Below the pieces are notes generated by a model. That model did no database searches. It saw nothing but the letters and a program-made list of their open reading frames with translations, and had not been told where the DNA came from. Made by a program: the position numbers and the translations under genes. From Phlebopus portentosus (Eukaryota; Basidiomycota; Agaricomycetes; Boletales; Boletinellaceae), in contig JAYXKI010000018.1 of assembly GCA_037892935.1 (NCBI GenBank), positions 558,001 through 622,000 on the forward strand: a stretch of 64,000 nucleotides of DNA, read 5' to 3'. This document shows, piece after piece, positions 1-11,724 of the stretch; within the stretch, counting starts at the first letter, position 1; every line of letters starts with the position of its first letter.

Positions 1-935
1 CCGTGCTGTGTTCTTTTGTTTTCGAATGTCTCATGGGCCGAAGTCTCCGAACGTGGACTTTTGGAAACGCACTGATTCTCTTTCCTGAGCGGCTTTGAAT
101 GAATGCGTTGGAAGTGTGTCTATGTTTAGCCCAATATGGCGCAGACATAAAAGTAAATCGCATCATCCTGCTTTCGCGTATATTCCGCGACACGAGCACA
201 TCACTCGTCATCGCTAGGCAATACGCTGGCATGGATTGTGGTCGTGAATGAGCGGTTTATATTAGACAATGAACAATAATTATGGCCAGGGTGTGTTCAT
301 TGAAAGGCTCGCTTGTCAAATATTCCTGACGACTGGTGATATCCTCCATATTCGCATCGCCCAGTACAATTTTGACTTCCTGAACACGTAGAAACTGAAG
401 GGTACCCGCATGCCGTCAGGGTGGTATGTTCGCCTCACCTTCTCCGCGAGTCGTTACTCACCTAATTGCTAATGATCAACAAATGGACGACCTATGCGAG
501 ATTGTACAGTACAGAACATCAACTTCTTATACCAGGAGAAAGAAAGGAAACCATAATTAATCGCATGGACGTTATAGCTTACCCATTTCTTCCGGAAAGT
601 TCGTGCCAAGCTATCTGGAGTCGGAATTCATCAAGTGCGATGACTTGGAAGAAATACGATCCCATGACCATGAACCATTTCGCTTCGTCAGCCAAGAGAA
701 GCGCGCAAACCCGGGCAAGATTCAAAAGCCACGCGCTGGCCCAACTTTAAGAGAGAGACGCCACGAATGCTCACACCACCTATCAGTAACGTACTGGAGG
801 GTACCCGACCCGGCGCATAAAGATTGTTCGCGCAAGGCTTCTGAATGTTCATCGTTGGAGCCAAAATTTCGAAGACCGATACGCGCTCTTGATCGACGGC
901 CTCCCGATCTCCGTTCTCGATGGCTGCCCGCCCCT

Positions 936-956
936 ATGACGCGCTCGACGCGTCAT
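936..956. promoter_or_regulatory. Perfect 8-bp inverted repeat upstream of the HSP12-like gene
   Basis: The arms ATGACGCG (936-943) and CGCGTCAT (949-956) are exact reverse complements around a 5-bp spacer. A stress-response-element-like CCCCT lies immediately upstream at 931-935. The palindrome contains TGACG (bZIP/CRE-like) and ACGCG cores. It is about 150 bp upstream of the start codon and 43 bp upstream of the TATA box, which suits a dimeric transcription factor site. The binding factor is not known. Confidence 0.5.
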
Positions 957-998
957 AAAGTTGGGAAGGTGACAGTTTTGCGTGATCCGTCGCACGGG

Positions 999-1005
999 TA
1001 TATAA
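999..1005 (+). promoter_or_regulatory. TATA box of the HSP12-like gene
   Basis: TATATAA lies 100 bp upstream of the start codon. This spacing is usual for strongly inducible fungal genes. Confidence 0.6.
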
Positions 1006-1104
1006 CGCGAGCAAAAAGGTGCAAACACGAATTATCTCTCTTTTCTGCCCACTTGTCTCTTCGCCCTCGTTGATCAGCTGCAACCCGTTTTCCCCGAAAT
1101 CAAC

Positions 1105-1547
1105 ATGTCTGACAACTTTCGCCAGTCCTTCACAGACAAGGCCGAGAATGCCGTGAAGGTAAGTAGTTCTGCCACCCGTGTCTGTCCTCGTTGCGTTCTA
1201 ACGGCCTATTTTCCAATTCAGCCGGAGAGCGAGAAGTCTTCTACCGAACGTGCGGGCGACTTCGTGAAAGGCAAGGCCGACTCTGCTGCGTCAACCGCGC
1301 AGCCTGAGGTATTTAGCTGCTTCCTCATTGTACCCTTGCGTCTGTGTAACATTTTTATTATTACAGAGCGAGAAGTCGTACACCCAGCAGGCGGGCGACT
1401 TTTTTAGTGGCAATTCCAACGAGAATTCTGTGTGTTCTCTGTTTCTAACTCATCATCTTGCCCGATTCTCATAAAATTATGTTCTACTAGGAATCATTGG
1501 TGGACAAGGCAAAAGGCGCGTTGGGATATGACAAATCCAGCAAATAG
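1105..1547 (+). CDS. HSP12: HSP12/Hsp9-like small stress protein
   Basis: Four exons (1105-1158, 1222-1308, 1367-1429, 1491-1547) give an 86-residue protein; all introns are GT-AG and frames join cleanly. The protein starts MSDNFRQSFTDKAENAVK and contains two imperfect repeats of the type SEKS-x-T-x(2)-AGDF, then a C-terminal segment around DKAKGALGYD. This is the layout of yeast Hsp12 and S. pombe Hsp9: small, highly charged, disordered proteins that bind membranes and are strongly induced by heat, osmotic and stationary-phase stress. Length is close to the usual family size. The upstream TATA box, CCCCT motif and palindrome fit an inducible gene. The family call is firm; the role in this organism is inferred from the family. 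Confidence 0.9.
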
Positions 1548-1739
1548 CCTGCGGATATCAGTCCTTCGTGAATAATTGTCACGAGTAGAGTTTTAGTCTT
1601 CCGATGCACAGCGTGTATGATATTAGATAGTGGGTGATTGAAGAAAACTATTTCTTGATCCAGTTCGTTGTTGAAGCCTTGCGTGTGTGTTGAGCCAGTT
1701 CTTGGGGCGCACTCATGTCTATTCAACCCCGAGTTCTGT

Positions 1740-2980
1740 AGTCAGTCCCCCAAAGTGTCCTTTATGGTAGTCAACATGTCTCGAAATTTAATGCCGAACA
1801 TTCTACAGGCCTTTGTTTCATGTAGTACCATAGCGAACGGGTACGTCTTCGAAGCGCCTGGGTGCCTGGTATCTTAGCTCGTTTTGCTGCATCGTTTGTG
1901 GGTTTACAGAAGTATCAGAGAGTACATGGCAACGGCGGAAGCTTTGTGACGTACGCCAATCATGCCAGATGGACGGTCCAGAGGAGAGAATAAACCTACT
2001 ATCTCCTTCAGCTTCCGGAACTTCCAGAGCGCGGACATGGCCGAGAGCTGCGTCACGTACGTACGTCTACTCAGTCGCAGTTAATGCGAGCAAGATCCTC
2101 TAGAGTTACCTTTTTATTCTTCGCGACGAGCGCGTCGTAGAACATCGCGGAACTGCTGTTAAGATCAGCGGGAGAGTTTGCTTCTTGTAGTACGGGCCCG
2201 AGGACATAGATTGGGCAGACTACGGAGAGGTCCCAGGTGATATCTGACTTGTGATCGGAGACGAAGCTCCATGCAGCTGCCGTGAATAAGTATGCTTTCA
2301 TAGAGTGAGTAAAAGAATTGTGGTCTCGCTTTTCTCTGCTATAGCTTTGGATGCATAGTACTTGTCATACTGACCTGCTTCACGGCCTTCCTCGCGTACT
2401 TCTGCAATACTTTCGTCGTTGAAGTTGCTTTCATTATAGAAACATTTTGGCCTTGGACTGAAAAGGGCTACACCGGAGGATGTGTAGATGACACGGTTCA
2501 ATCGTGGACCACTGAAGCCATTGCTGAGATCGAAAAGATATGCGGACATTGATAGAGACTCACGCATGACTGAACGCGGAATTCAGGATACTGAGGGTTC
2601 CATCTCTGGCAGGGATGATTTGCTCTAGAACGCAATGTCATGAGCAAACGCAGTCAAATACGCTCATCGAGAATCGTTCGTATCATCTGGATCGTCCGCT
2701 TCCAGATGCGTAGGCGAAGCAGCGTGAATGATTGCATCAACACTCTTGATGGCTCCGTCGAATGCACCGGGAGCGATAATGTCAAGCACGATGACAAACT
2801 CGAGTCTCCTTGCTCAACCTCGTCTTTTAAGAGCTTGCGGAAATAGGCTGTCTTGCACTCTGCTCGAATGACGGCACGAACAGAGACTCCGCGATAGAGA
2901 AGAGTGCGAACCATCCAGGTACCTACGTATCCGTTTGAGCCAGTTACGAGGACTTCGGCAGGAGGCTGTATTGCAGACAT
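1740..2980 (-). pseudogene. Decayed extended-SDR reductase, paralog 1
   Basis: Reading leftwards from the ATG at 2978-2980, the first exon encodes an NAD(P)-binding Rossmann start (VLVTGSNGYVGTW, with GxxGxxG) closely similar to the intact gene at 4467. Near 2800 the frame breaks by what looks like a single-base deletion. The correct sequence resumes in another frame (VLDIIAPGAFDGAIKSVD) and ends at an in-frame stop. Later pieces are recognisable: the TSS segment and the YxxxK catalytic motif (YYASK) around 2360-2510, the central region at 2100-2270, FILSSGP near 1970, and the C-terminal FRDMLTTIKDTLGD near 1750-1800. The splice donor after AIAEK is lost, and there is a stop plus a frame change near 2060. 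Multiple lesions make this a pseudogene. Confidence 0.85.
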
Positions 2981-4384
2981 GTTTACAAGGTCTTTGAATA
3001 TGGAATCTGTGACCGACGCTTCCAGGGGAGACGGAATTCATTGTTCTCTTATACTCCCAAAACATTGACCGAAAGATATTTGATTAGTTTACTTACCGAT
3101 CCTCTGCGTGGTCTGCTCGGCATCGCTTCCAAGGCAAGGCTTCGACGAAGAGCGAGAACAGCTAGGTAAAGTTCTAAGTCAGATGGTGTCACACAGCCAT
3201 GGATTCGGTCAAGCAATGATTGTTCCAAGGAAATACACATGTCGGCATGAATCGTATCTGTGCTTTTGCCAGTTATTGATCGAAACAAAAATGAAACAGC
3301 GGGAATCGGAAATAAAGTAGTGATAGGCCCGCCGAAGACCAGACTCCTGAGCGATCGACGAGTGCTTATCTTGCGCGCTTTAATTGAAAATCAACCAAAG
3401 GTGGTCTTACTCTATCGTACCGAGACACTCGTCTGCCTTTTTTAATCGCGAATTTCTTTGCTTCCAAGTGGCGAACGTACCTGGTCGAAGCTATATTTAA
3501 GTACGAACATTGAATGGTTTACGTTTTCCTCTTTACTCGGACAGAACACGGATTGATGGGTTGCTCAGCATTTGCTGTAAGGTTACGGCGAGTGTGAGTG
3601 ATCTCCAATGAATTAAATGGGCCACTGACCTGAACTTGAGCTCCCATATGCGGTATATCTTCCGTCAACTTTATGGCGAGTGTCAGTGTAAAGAAACTTC
3701 CAATCAGGAGGATGGTCGACTTTGCAGTGGTAGTCAAATCTCCGCCGAGTCGTTTGAATTTTGATGCACGGTGTGTCCCGGGACACGGAAGAATAAAACG
3801 CTTTCATCGAGGTATATAGAAAGCGTAGGCCTTTTCAACATTGTTAATCAAAGAATGCTTCCAAACTCCGCTCATCTTCGGTACCAAAAAGGAGTGAAGA
3901 GATCCGCATAAGGTAATGGGGCTCCCATCACTAAGAGCAGAGTGACTCGAGTGTACTGAAAGGAGACAGCATAAAAAGCTGATAAATCTGCTATCGTCAA
4001 AGCCGAAGACAGAAGGTCGGAGTCCGTTGGATATCGGGCAGGTGTTTGTAAGAGCTGGCAGATTGGTCACACTTGTGTGTAGAAGCGATCTTGCGGGGCT
4101 AGTAGTTATCCTGTGCTGAAAAGATTTTAGAGGAAGCTCCATCGAAGTATAGAATAAGCAAGTTTCTTCAGTATCTGTCTTGTAGTCAGACGTACCGGCA
4201 AAATGCTGCTCGCAGTTATGGGACACGAAAGCGGTGCCAAACGTGGGAACCATGCAGCAACGATCGACGGGTTAGGCGTTTCCAGTCGGTGACGTCATCC
4301 TCTGATCCGTGATCGAACCTTATCGCGACTGATATTTATCTGCTTACAAAGTACTCATCCTTACCAATAATAATGCCATTGGCA
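2981..4384. other. Intergenic region between divergent SDR copies
   Basis: The two SDR copies are divergently arranged around this stretch. Open frames on the minus strand (for example 3804-4253) carry no recognised domain. A possible tiny spliced minus-strand frame near 3519-3737 begins with a hydrophobic segment, but I cannot support it as a gene. Confidence 0.4.
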
Positions 4385-4392
4385 TATATAAA
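4385..4392 (+). promoter_or_regulatory. TATA box of the intact SDR gene
   Basis: TATATAAA lies 75 bp before the ATG at 4467. Confidence 0.6.
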
Positions 4393-4466
4393 GAGCCAGG
4401 AGCGCTTCCAAACCCTCCCAGTCGCCATTGCTCTCTCCTCTCGCATACATACGCTCCAAATAGAAA

Positions 4467-5735
4467 ATGCCAGCGGTTCCAGCACCAGCTAAAGTCCTCG
4501 TCTCTGGCGCGAACGGCTACATCGCCGTCTGGGTTGTACGCACGCTCCTCGAGCGTGGTTATACCGTCCGCGGAACTGTGCGCTCCGAATCTAAAACGGG
4601 ATATTTGAAGAATTTGTTTAAGAGCGAGGTGGAAAGTGGGAAGTTAGAATTGGTCGTTGTGCCAGATATTACGAAGCCGGGTGCGTTTGATGAAGCGGTG
4701 AAGGATGTGGATGCAGTTGAGCATACGGCATCGCCGTTTCATTTCAAGGCGAACGATCCGAATGGTAAGTGGTCACAGAGGTAAAAGAATGATAACGACC
4801 GAGGCGCGATTCATCTTTCAGAGTTGATTGAGCCTGCTGTTAAGGGTACGGTCGGAATGCTAGAATCCGCGCTGAAGTTCGGGTGAGTGGCACTCGCTGC
4901 CGCTGCAGCACCTCTGTTAACCCTGGAGAGTTAACAATGGTACTTTTAGAGGAACGCGATTGAAGCGCGTTGTGGTAACATCTTCATGCGCATCCGTCTT
5001 TGACTCGAACTCGAGAGGTTTGATTAATGAGAACAGCTGGAACGAAGCTAGTATCACTTTGGTAAAGGAAAAAGGTAGTGCAGCGCCGAATCCAGAGAAG
5101 TACCGTGCTTCCAAGACACTCGCTGAGAAGGGTGAGTAACTATCCTCACTTGTCTCCATATTTTTTTACTCATTTTTCTGCCTTACCAGGTGCTCGGGAA
5201 TTCGTCTCTAAGAACGCTTCCTCTCTTTCCTGGGATCTCGTTACGCTGTGCCCGCCCTTCGTCTTCGGTCCAAACATCAATGAAATTTCGTCAGCAGCTG
5301 ACCTTGGAACGAGTCAAGCGCTTTTCTATGAGGCCCTTCTCTCCAAAACAAAGACTCCTGAGGACTTGAAGGGAGTGGCCGGTGGATGGGTCGATGTCCG
5401 AGACGTTGCTCTTGGTCATGCGCGTGCCCTCGAGGTACCAGAGGCGGGCGGACAGCGATTTATTCTGTCAAGCGGCATGTTCGTCTGGCAGGATTGGTGT
5501 ACGTGATCTCTCTTTCCCAGAGAAGATAGCTGAGTAGTTTCTTGTACAAGTTGACGCGGCCAACCAGCTTGGTATTCCGGATATACCAAAAGGCACACCG
5601 GGCGCAGGAAAGGATCACCAATACATCTTCCGATACGATTCCTCGAAAGCGCAGAACGTACTCGGGATCAAGTTCCGTGATAATTTGACGACGACAAAGG
5701 AGACGGTTGAGGACTTCAAGAAGCGTGGCTGGTAA
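4467..5735 (+). CDS. NADP-dependent extended SDR (dihydroflavonol-4-reductase/GRE2-like)
   Basis: Five exons (4467-4764, 4822-4882, 4950-5131, 5190-5498, 5551-5735) give 344 residues with consistent phases. The N-terminal Rossmann fold shows VLVSGANGYIAVWVV (GxxGxxx). VRSESK follows at the expected NADP 2'-phosphate contact. The central strand reads VVVTSSCAS (catalytic Ser), and YRASK gives the YxxxK catalytic pair. The protein ends FKKRGW. This set is typical of the fungal group that includes yeast Gre2 (methylglyoxal/isovaleraldehyde reductase) and plant DFR-like enzymes, which reduce small carbonyls with NADPH in the cytosol. The physiological substrate cannot be read from sequence. It is the only intact member of three copies in the window. 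A TATA box lies 75 bp upstream. Confidence 0.9.
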
Positions 5736-6710
5736 ATGAAATGATGAAGACTGGGAAAGAAGGAAGATATTGTATTTGATCGAGATGACGTGACGCGTCG
5801 CGTCTGGCTGTTTGTTGTGTTGACACGAATCTTCAGTTTGATGTAGTGCAACTGGCGCCGATTTCATGGAGTCATGCCCGTAGTAGATTAATGATGAATA
5901 AGGTTATTTGAAGCAAAATCCATATATAAGGACTCGCGCCGTGCGGGCTCCGAAAAGTTCGCATCGAGCAGGAACGAATGATCCGTCGGTCGGTCATCGG
6001 CGCACAGCTGTCCAGTCGTGTCTAACTCCGCCCGCCGTTCTTTTCTCCCGCACGTATCAAGAAGTATCTGCCCAGCTTTCAGCCGGACGAATTGAACTGG
6101 CCTGAAGCGTATTGATGCTTCGGCGGAGGCCCGTTAGTTCACGGGTGATATCGGAAGCCAGTTGAGGAGCAAGAATTGTGGAGAATTTGATTTGGTAGCT
6201 TTTTCTTGAGTTTGGAACGTCGCGATCTTTCACGTGAGAAATATGAGGAATATGAGATTTCGGTTGTTCGGGTTCTCTGACCAAAATTGCATTAAATTTA
6301 TTTTTTCGACCTTTTCTGTGAGCTGCTTGCGATGCGCATCATGATTTGCTGAGCGGCGGAAGAAAAGAATATACATCGTGAGAGCGGGGAAAATGCGGGG
6401 AAGCGGAGATAAGTGAGGAAAAGGAATGAACTTCTCACGGATGCTAGAGTGAATGGATGGAGGTCAGCTGGCTGGGGTTGCAATATACTGAATAAACAAT
6501 GGAGGTTCCCGGACACGGGATCCTCTCAGCTCAGTGACCTATCGCAAGCCTTCCCATCCCTGCTCTGTTCTCCCATCGTCTTCCATAGCTCGGAACGGAG
6601 GCAACGGTGTCGACGACCAACGACGCCTCGTTCGACGACGTCGAGGACAGACTATCTAGACTTAGACCTAGAATATATATCGGCATTATTATCTAGACTA
6701 GAAAGCGAAG
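5736..6710. other. Intergenic region, SDR to carrier
   Basis: No coding region is supported. The part immediately before the carrier gene (6640-6700) contains several CTAGA repeats (gactatctagacttagacctagaa-like), probably 5' leader sequence. Confidence 0.4.
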
Positions 6711-8422
6711 ATGTCTAGTAACGACGCCGCACGCGAGGCCTTCTCGGCGCAGGCTCCTGAGGTCAAAGATACAGCCCTTGCTGCACCGAAAAAGAAAAAA
6801 CCATATCCATTTTACCTGGGAGGTACGTGTCTTGCCGTTCCTCTCTTGAAAGTCGCAGGATGCGGAGGTAATGTTGGTGCTGGTGTTCACGCTTTTAACG
6901 CACAGGTCTTGCGGCGACCATTGCTGCGTCCATCACGCAGTACGTTCTCCTCGCCGTTTTTCATATCATATCGCGTGACTCATTCATACGTCTATCTAAC
7001 CTTCGCATACACGCGCATACAGTCCGCTTGACTTAACAAAGGTGCGCCTTCAAGCGTCCGGCGACAAGCGCATGATCGCGTCGATAAAGAAGACCGTGCG
7101 CACGGCGGGTGCCCGTGGACTGTTCGACGGTATCACCGGCACGTGGCTCCGCCAGATGACGTACTCCCTCTGTCGCTTTTGGGCGTACGATGAGAGTAAG
7201 AAGATCGTTGGGGCAGGTGAGTTTTCGAAGTCTTCCGATCCGGTTGGAGCTGCGCTTGTGTTACGCTTGGCTGAGAGATTGGGTATGTTGACTATGGCTT
7301 GTAATGCGTTTTAGGTCCGAATGCTCCGGCTTGGAAGCTCTCGCTTGCTGGCGGTATGGGTATGTGATGAGAACGCCTTATGCACCCAGCGAAGCTCGGC
7401 CTAACCTATAATTTACTTTTCTTATTTAGCTGGAGGTATTGCGGGTTTCGTTGGCAATCCAGGAGGTCTGTAAATACGTTAACGACGTGACTGCAAGATT
7501 TCTGATTTCTTCGTCTTTATCCTGTAGAAATCATCATGGTGCGTCATAATTCACATTTTCAGTTTTTTGAAGCCTAGTCAAGAGTTACGAATATCTTACC
7601 GTCCTTCATGCTATTTTTAACCTCTAGGTTCGCATGCAAGGTGACTTCGCGAAACCACCTGAGAAAAGGTTGAATTATAAGCACTCTCTTGACGGACTCT
7701 ATCGCGTGAGTTTTTCGATACAAATATCCCTGTGCATCTTGGTTCTAGGAGGCAGAGGAAATACAGAATGCTTGAGTTAAACTTCGGATACTGACATTTC
7801 GCACCTTGATTATAGATGGTACGTGATGAAGGTGTTTCGTCCCTCGGACGTGGCGTCGGCCCCAACGTTTTCCGTGCAATTTTGATGAACGCTTCGCAAT
7901 TGGCTTCGTACGTATCATATTCTTCTCTTCGCTTTCGGACTAATGATCTCGGACTTGACATTTCGCAGATACGACTACTTCAAGGCAGAACTGTTGAAGA
8001 CGAAATATTTCGAGGACAATATCTATTGCCATTTCACGGCTAGTTTCGCGGCAGGTACGGTTGCAACGACGGTTTGTTCGCCTGCGGATGTCATCAAGGT
8101 ACAGTTGTTTCGAAAAAATATATACTCAGATTACCTGAGGCGTTATTTGATTCTAGAGTCGTGTCATGAATGCTTCCGGACCGGGATCCAGCTCAAGTAT
8201 CGCGGTGATCAAGAACTCGTTTAAGAATGAAGGCCCACTGTGGATGTTTAGAGGTTGGGTGCCTGCGTACGTCTTTTCATTCATTTGCCATTCTGTGAAC
8301 GTGACTAGACTGAACTTGGTCGATGGGATAGATGGATGCGTCTGCAACCGACGACGATCTTGATCTTCTTGACGCTTGAGCAGCTGAGGAACCTCACTGA
8401 TTTCATTCGTGGGGACTCATAA
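6711..8422 (+). CDS. DIC1: Mitochondrial dicarboxylate carrier (SLC25 family, DIC1-like)
   Basis: Eleven exons (6711-6822, 6906-6939, 7023-7216, 7315-7359, 7430-7465, 7528-7538, 7628-7705, 7816-7907, 7969-8098, 8157-8266, 8332-8422) give 310 residues. All three signature repeats of mitochondrial carriers are present: HPLDLTKVRLQ, the second repeat around NPGEIIMVRMQGD, and SPADVIKSRVM. The second repeat and the motif YNRMQ-like context VRMQGDFAKPPEKRLNYKH match fungal dicarboxylate carriers, which exchange malate or succinate for phosphate across the inner mitochondrial membrane. Length is normal for the six-helix fold. Exon 6 is only 11 nt, yet is required to keep the signature in frame. Assignment to DIC1 rather than the related oxaloacetate carrier is likely, not certain. 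Confidence 0.88.
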
Positions 8423-9723
8423 ACTACTGACCCACTGCTCTCCTGGCTCCGAATTGTGCTACGTACCACGGAGAGAGCGAGCTGGGATCTGGGAATGACA
8501 ATGTGGTATATTGTGCTCAGCTGCTGCATCCTTTGACTATTACTTGTGTGGGGGGTGCAAGCTGGGGGATTGGTGTCCTGATAGTGGAGTGTTACATTTT
8601 CCATGCAGACACGGATTGCATGCCTTTCTATCGCTTGTTTATACATGTAGATAATTTATCATTGAATCGGAGTTTTCTTCCTGCATGAGCTACTACTGTG
8701 CAGGGATCGGTGAGGTCAGCGATCAAGTCATGTAGAATTGGTGAACATCGAAGGTTCACTTACTCCGTAAGTCCACCTTGTAGGCACCGGTCTGACTAAG
8801 TATTCCTAAGCGATTAGGCCTTTTGCATGGATATCCGAAGGTATAACTTATCATTTGATGTTCGATCAAAACGTGCGTACAATCTTGTTCTGTCGAGCTC
8901 CGTACCCCGACCCTTGAAAACATCATCACGCATCAATATCAAGGGAACGAGGATGCACAAGGTAGGATATGGTCCTGAGTAGGTATTCAGTCTCGGTATT
9001 CCAAGCGGAGATGTCCTGAGATGTCGCAGATATTTTGTCGAATAATGATTGTAATCACGAAATGGAAGACCAGAAGACTGGCGGACAAATTGTGTAACGG
9101 ACCACCGATGTAATATTCAGGATCAGGGATTGTTTAAACCCGAGTGACTATGTAGGTAGGCATGCCTTGAGGGTCTTATTATGCTTTACCATGCATATAT
9201 TCTATGGCATAGAAAACATTGTTTGGGGCTTGCCTCGCGAAAGACGGACGGGAGTCTGTCAGATATAGATTTTCTGAAAATAATTCTAGGAACTCGAACT
9301 CAAACTCGCGGGCTTTGAGAGCAGCTCCGAGAATACGTACCAAATCTTGGTCCGAACTCTTGATGAAACACGGGCTAGAAGCAGCGCTTATTCGAAATTA
9401 CAGGCAGCCCAACAAGCTAGCGCGTCTTTACCACTAGAACTTTTGTTTGATTTTTTTTAGCATGTCGGGCGTAAAGCCGTAATTTCCGCTCGATCGCAAA
9501 AGTTACCTGACTTCAGTAAACATGGGAAGAACACGAAATCTCCAAGCTCAGAGGGAGATTCAAAATGGTGCCCAAGTAAATGTTTTAGGAGAACTGGGTA
9601 CGCAAGGCGGGGTAATTACAATATGGTATACTATATTGTATGGTATCAGTCCTGAAGTCCTCATTCCGAACCAAACAGCGTTCATTTTAAAACGTAAGTG
9701 CCAAAAGGCTAGATGAAAGTCGT
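8423..9723. other. Intergenic region between carrier and secreted protein gene
   Basis: About 1.3 kb between two convergent genes. I see no domain-bearing frame and no RNA gene here. Confidence 0.4.
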
Positions 9724-10547
9724 TTAGCAAATGGTGAGGAGCTCGCCGACGATGTTAAGGCCAAGGGCAAGGATGGTGCCGAGAAGGCCGAGAACGAGCG
9801 GGATAAGAGCGGCAAGCAGGCCGTCAACAAGAGCGAGAACGGCGCTGATGAGGCCGCAGATGCAGTCGCCGAAGGCAACGCCAACGATGACGTCGAGCAG
9901 GACCTGGACATCAGCGACAATGCCAAGGACGAAGCCGAGAGCACCGAAGATGAGCTGAAAATCGAATTGAGTTATACCGCCTCAGCTTCCTCTAGAATGA
10001 AGGACTTACGACGATGACGTCAGCAAGGAGCTGAGCAATAACACCGACGGCAAGCTGGGCAGTACCGTCAACCGAAGCAAGGATAACCGTGATGTCCGCG
10101 CCGACGAGAGCCTTAAGTTCGACAACCGCACCAGCGACAATCGAGACGATAGCCGTAAGGATGGTAGTCAGATTATCAGAGGTGCAGTCATCACCCGTAA
10201 GAGCATCTAGAGAGTATATTTTAGCAACATGAAACTTTACAAGTCCAGGAAAGGTATTTACAGAGAGCATCGGTCTGAACCTGAACGTCGACCTTAAGGT
10301 CAACGAGGATGGCTGCAACACCCCGTACATCGCCGCGAGGCAGAAGTGAGTCTACATCAACAGGGACGGGTACGTCTGGGATGTTAGGGAGATCCGCGCG
10401 CGCATGGATGTCAGCATTGATAGCACGGGCGTTGACTTTAGCGGCGGCAGCCTCGACTACAGCGACGTCAACGAGAGGTGCAGGTGCAGCTACCACAAAA
10501 GGCGCGAACGCGGCGGCAGCAAGGGCAAAGAGGCTGAAGGAGCGCAT
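9724..10547 (-). CDS. Secreted hydrophobic protein of unknown function
   Basis: Three exons (10262-10547, 10010-10206, 9724-9954) give 237 residues. The N-terminus MRSFSLFALAAAAFAPFVVA is a clear signal peptide, and cleavage is expected after APA. A linker rich in Ala, Asp and Val follows. The C-terminal two thirds is very hydrophobic, rich in Val, Leu, Ile, Ala and Gly, with only four or five cysteines, two of them in a CICG element. The cysteine count and spacing do not match class I or II hydrophobins. It resembles the hydrophobic secreted proteins that are common and poorly characterised in Agaricomycetes. A cell-wall or surface role is inference. Strong third-position G/C bias makes the opposite strand look open as well. 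Confidence 0.75.
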
Positions 10548-11724
10548 GGTGTAGAAGTTGGGTCAAAGGAGTGACTAGGTGCCTAAAGGCGGCGAGGGTT
10601 GATTGCGAAGAGAGCAGATGAAAGTGACTCGAGGGAAAGTCGTTGAAGTGTACGTGCGCGAACGATGCGATATTTTATACCTCCCGTTTTACCCGGTGCG
10701 TGGTATGTTTGTCAAGTCTGACACATTTTTTTTTCTATTCTTCTTCCCGAAGCGCTCCAAAACCGGGTTCGGTGCGGCTTCTAACGTATTCGGGAGCTGG
10801 GAGTACGTCGGTAAAGAAAGGAATACCCCAAAAGTTCCGTAATTAATTCCAAGATCGTAAAACAAATCTTAGAAAATCGTTCGCCTAATGGTTAAGCGAA
10901 GTCCCCGAGCCACATTTGTTATGCGAGTGTGATGAGTGTGATGTTCAAGGAAGAATTCTCTTGGTCGAATACGCTAAAATGTCAGGAACGGAGTCGGCAA
11001 GAGGATCTGAAACGGCTGCGAGCATGCCGTCGAGTCCGATGACCGTTTGTCATATAAAACACGGTTCTCATTCGTTCTGTGGACAGCAACAGACAGCAGC
11101 GAGCGCGTTTCTTGTTCGCAACTGAGAATGGAATCGTCCAAGTCGCTTCGCTTGTGCAGTCCGATGAGGCGCCTGAGCGGTGTAGACTGCTTGAACCTAG
11201 ACCGTCCATGTCTAGCCGAAAGACACAGCGGCGTCTTGAACAGTTTTCTCAGTGATGACTCTGGTACTCTATGTGCATGCAAATCGTCTCGAGGAGGTCT
11301 CGGAAGATCAGAAGTCCACGGGAGAAAGCCAAAAGCCTAGCGAGTTGAATGGAAGCTTGAGCGGCAACTTTCGGAGACGAAAGAGATTTTGATTTATATT
11401 TGCAAAATTGGGCGGGGAAGATTCTCCGTGTCTCTTTTTCTTCTTCTGTTCATTATATTGTACGTGGACGGAACGCCAGCAGTCGTCTGCAGTTTTTCTT
11501 GAAGTTTCAGTAAATCAAATACTAGTAAAAAAAAATGAATCACAGACGGCATCAACTCGGGGAGCATGGATGGTTGACTTGAAGTGTGCTTATGTCACCT
11601 TATGGCTAAGTTTAGTTATGTATGTGCTGTATAGTTTATATGACTAAGCACTGCTCAAGATTCCTGTATCGTATCGTATCGTCAACACAACACTGAGCAC
11701 GTCGTTCGGACACACAATCTCGAA
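10548..11724. other. Intergenic region upstream of RPL23
   Basis: Divergent region between the secreted protein gene and RPL23. Overlapping open frames at 10974-11340 on both strands have no recognised motif. A run of cgtatcgtatcgtatcgt repeats lies just upstream of RPL23 near 11668-11685. Confidence 0.35.

Larger units (their letters stand above)
1..1104. other. Left-edge non-coding region and HSP12 promoter
   Basis: I see no convincing gene between the window edge and the HSP12-like start codon. The short open frames here show no family motif and no splice structure. The last 180 bp hold the promoter elements described separately. Confidence 0.5.

Noticed and set aside
3519..3737. Possible tiny secreted protein on the minus strand starting MTTTAKSTILLIGSFFTLTL
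   Set aside because: A GT-AG intron can be placed and the start looks like a signal or anchor segment, but the product would be about 49 residues with no family resemblance and no supporting neighbour.
3804..4253. 149-codon open frame on the minus strand
   Set aside because: Its composition is typical of random translation (scattered Cys, Ser, His), and it shows no domain or splice continuation.
9687..9944. Ser/Ala/Leu-rich minus-strand frame and its plus-strand mirror
   Set aside because: Both are shadows of the third exon of the hydrophobic secreted protein, caused by strong codon bias.
10865..10960. A tRNA-like A-box (gcctaatggttaagcg)
   Set aside because: No matching B-box at the right distance, and no acceptor stem could be formed.
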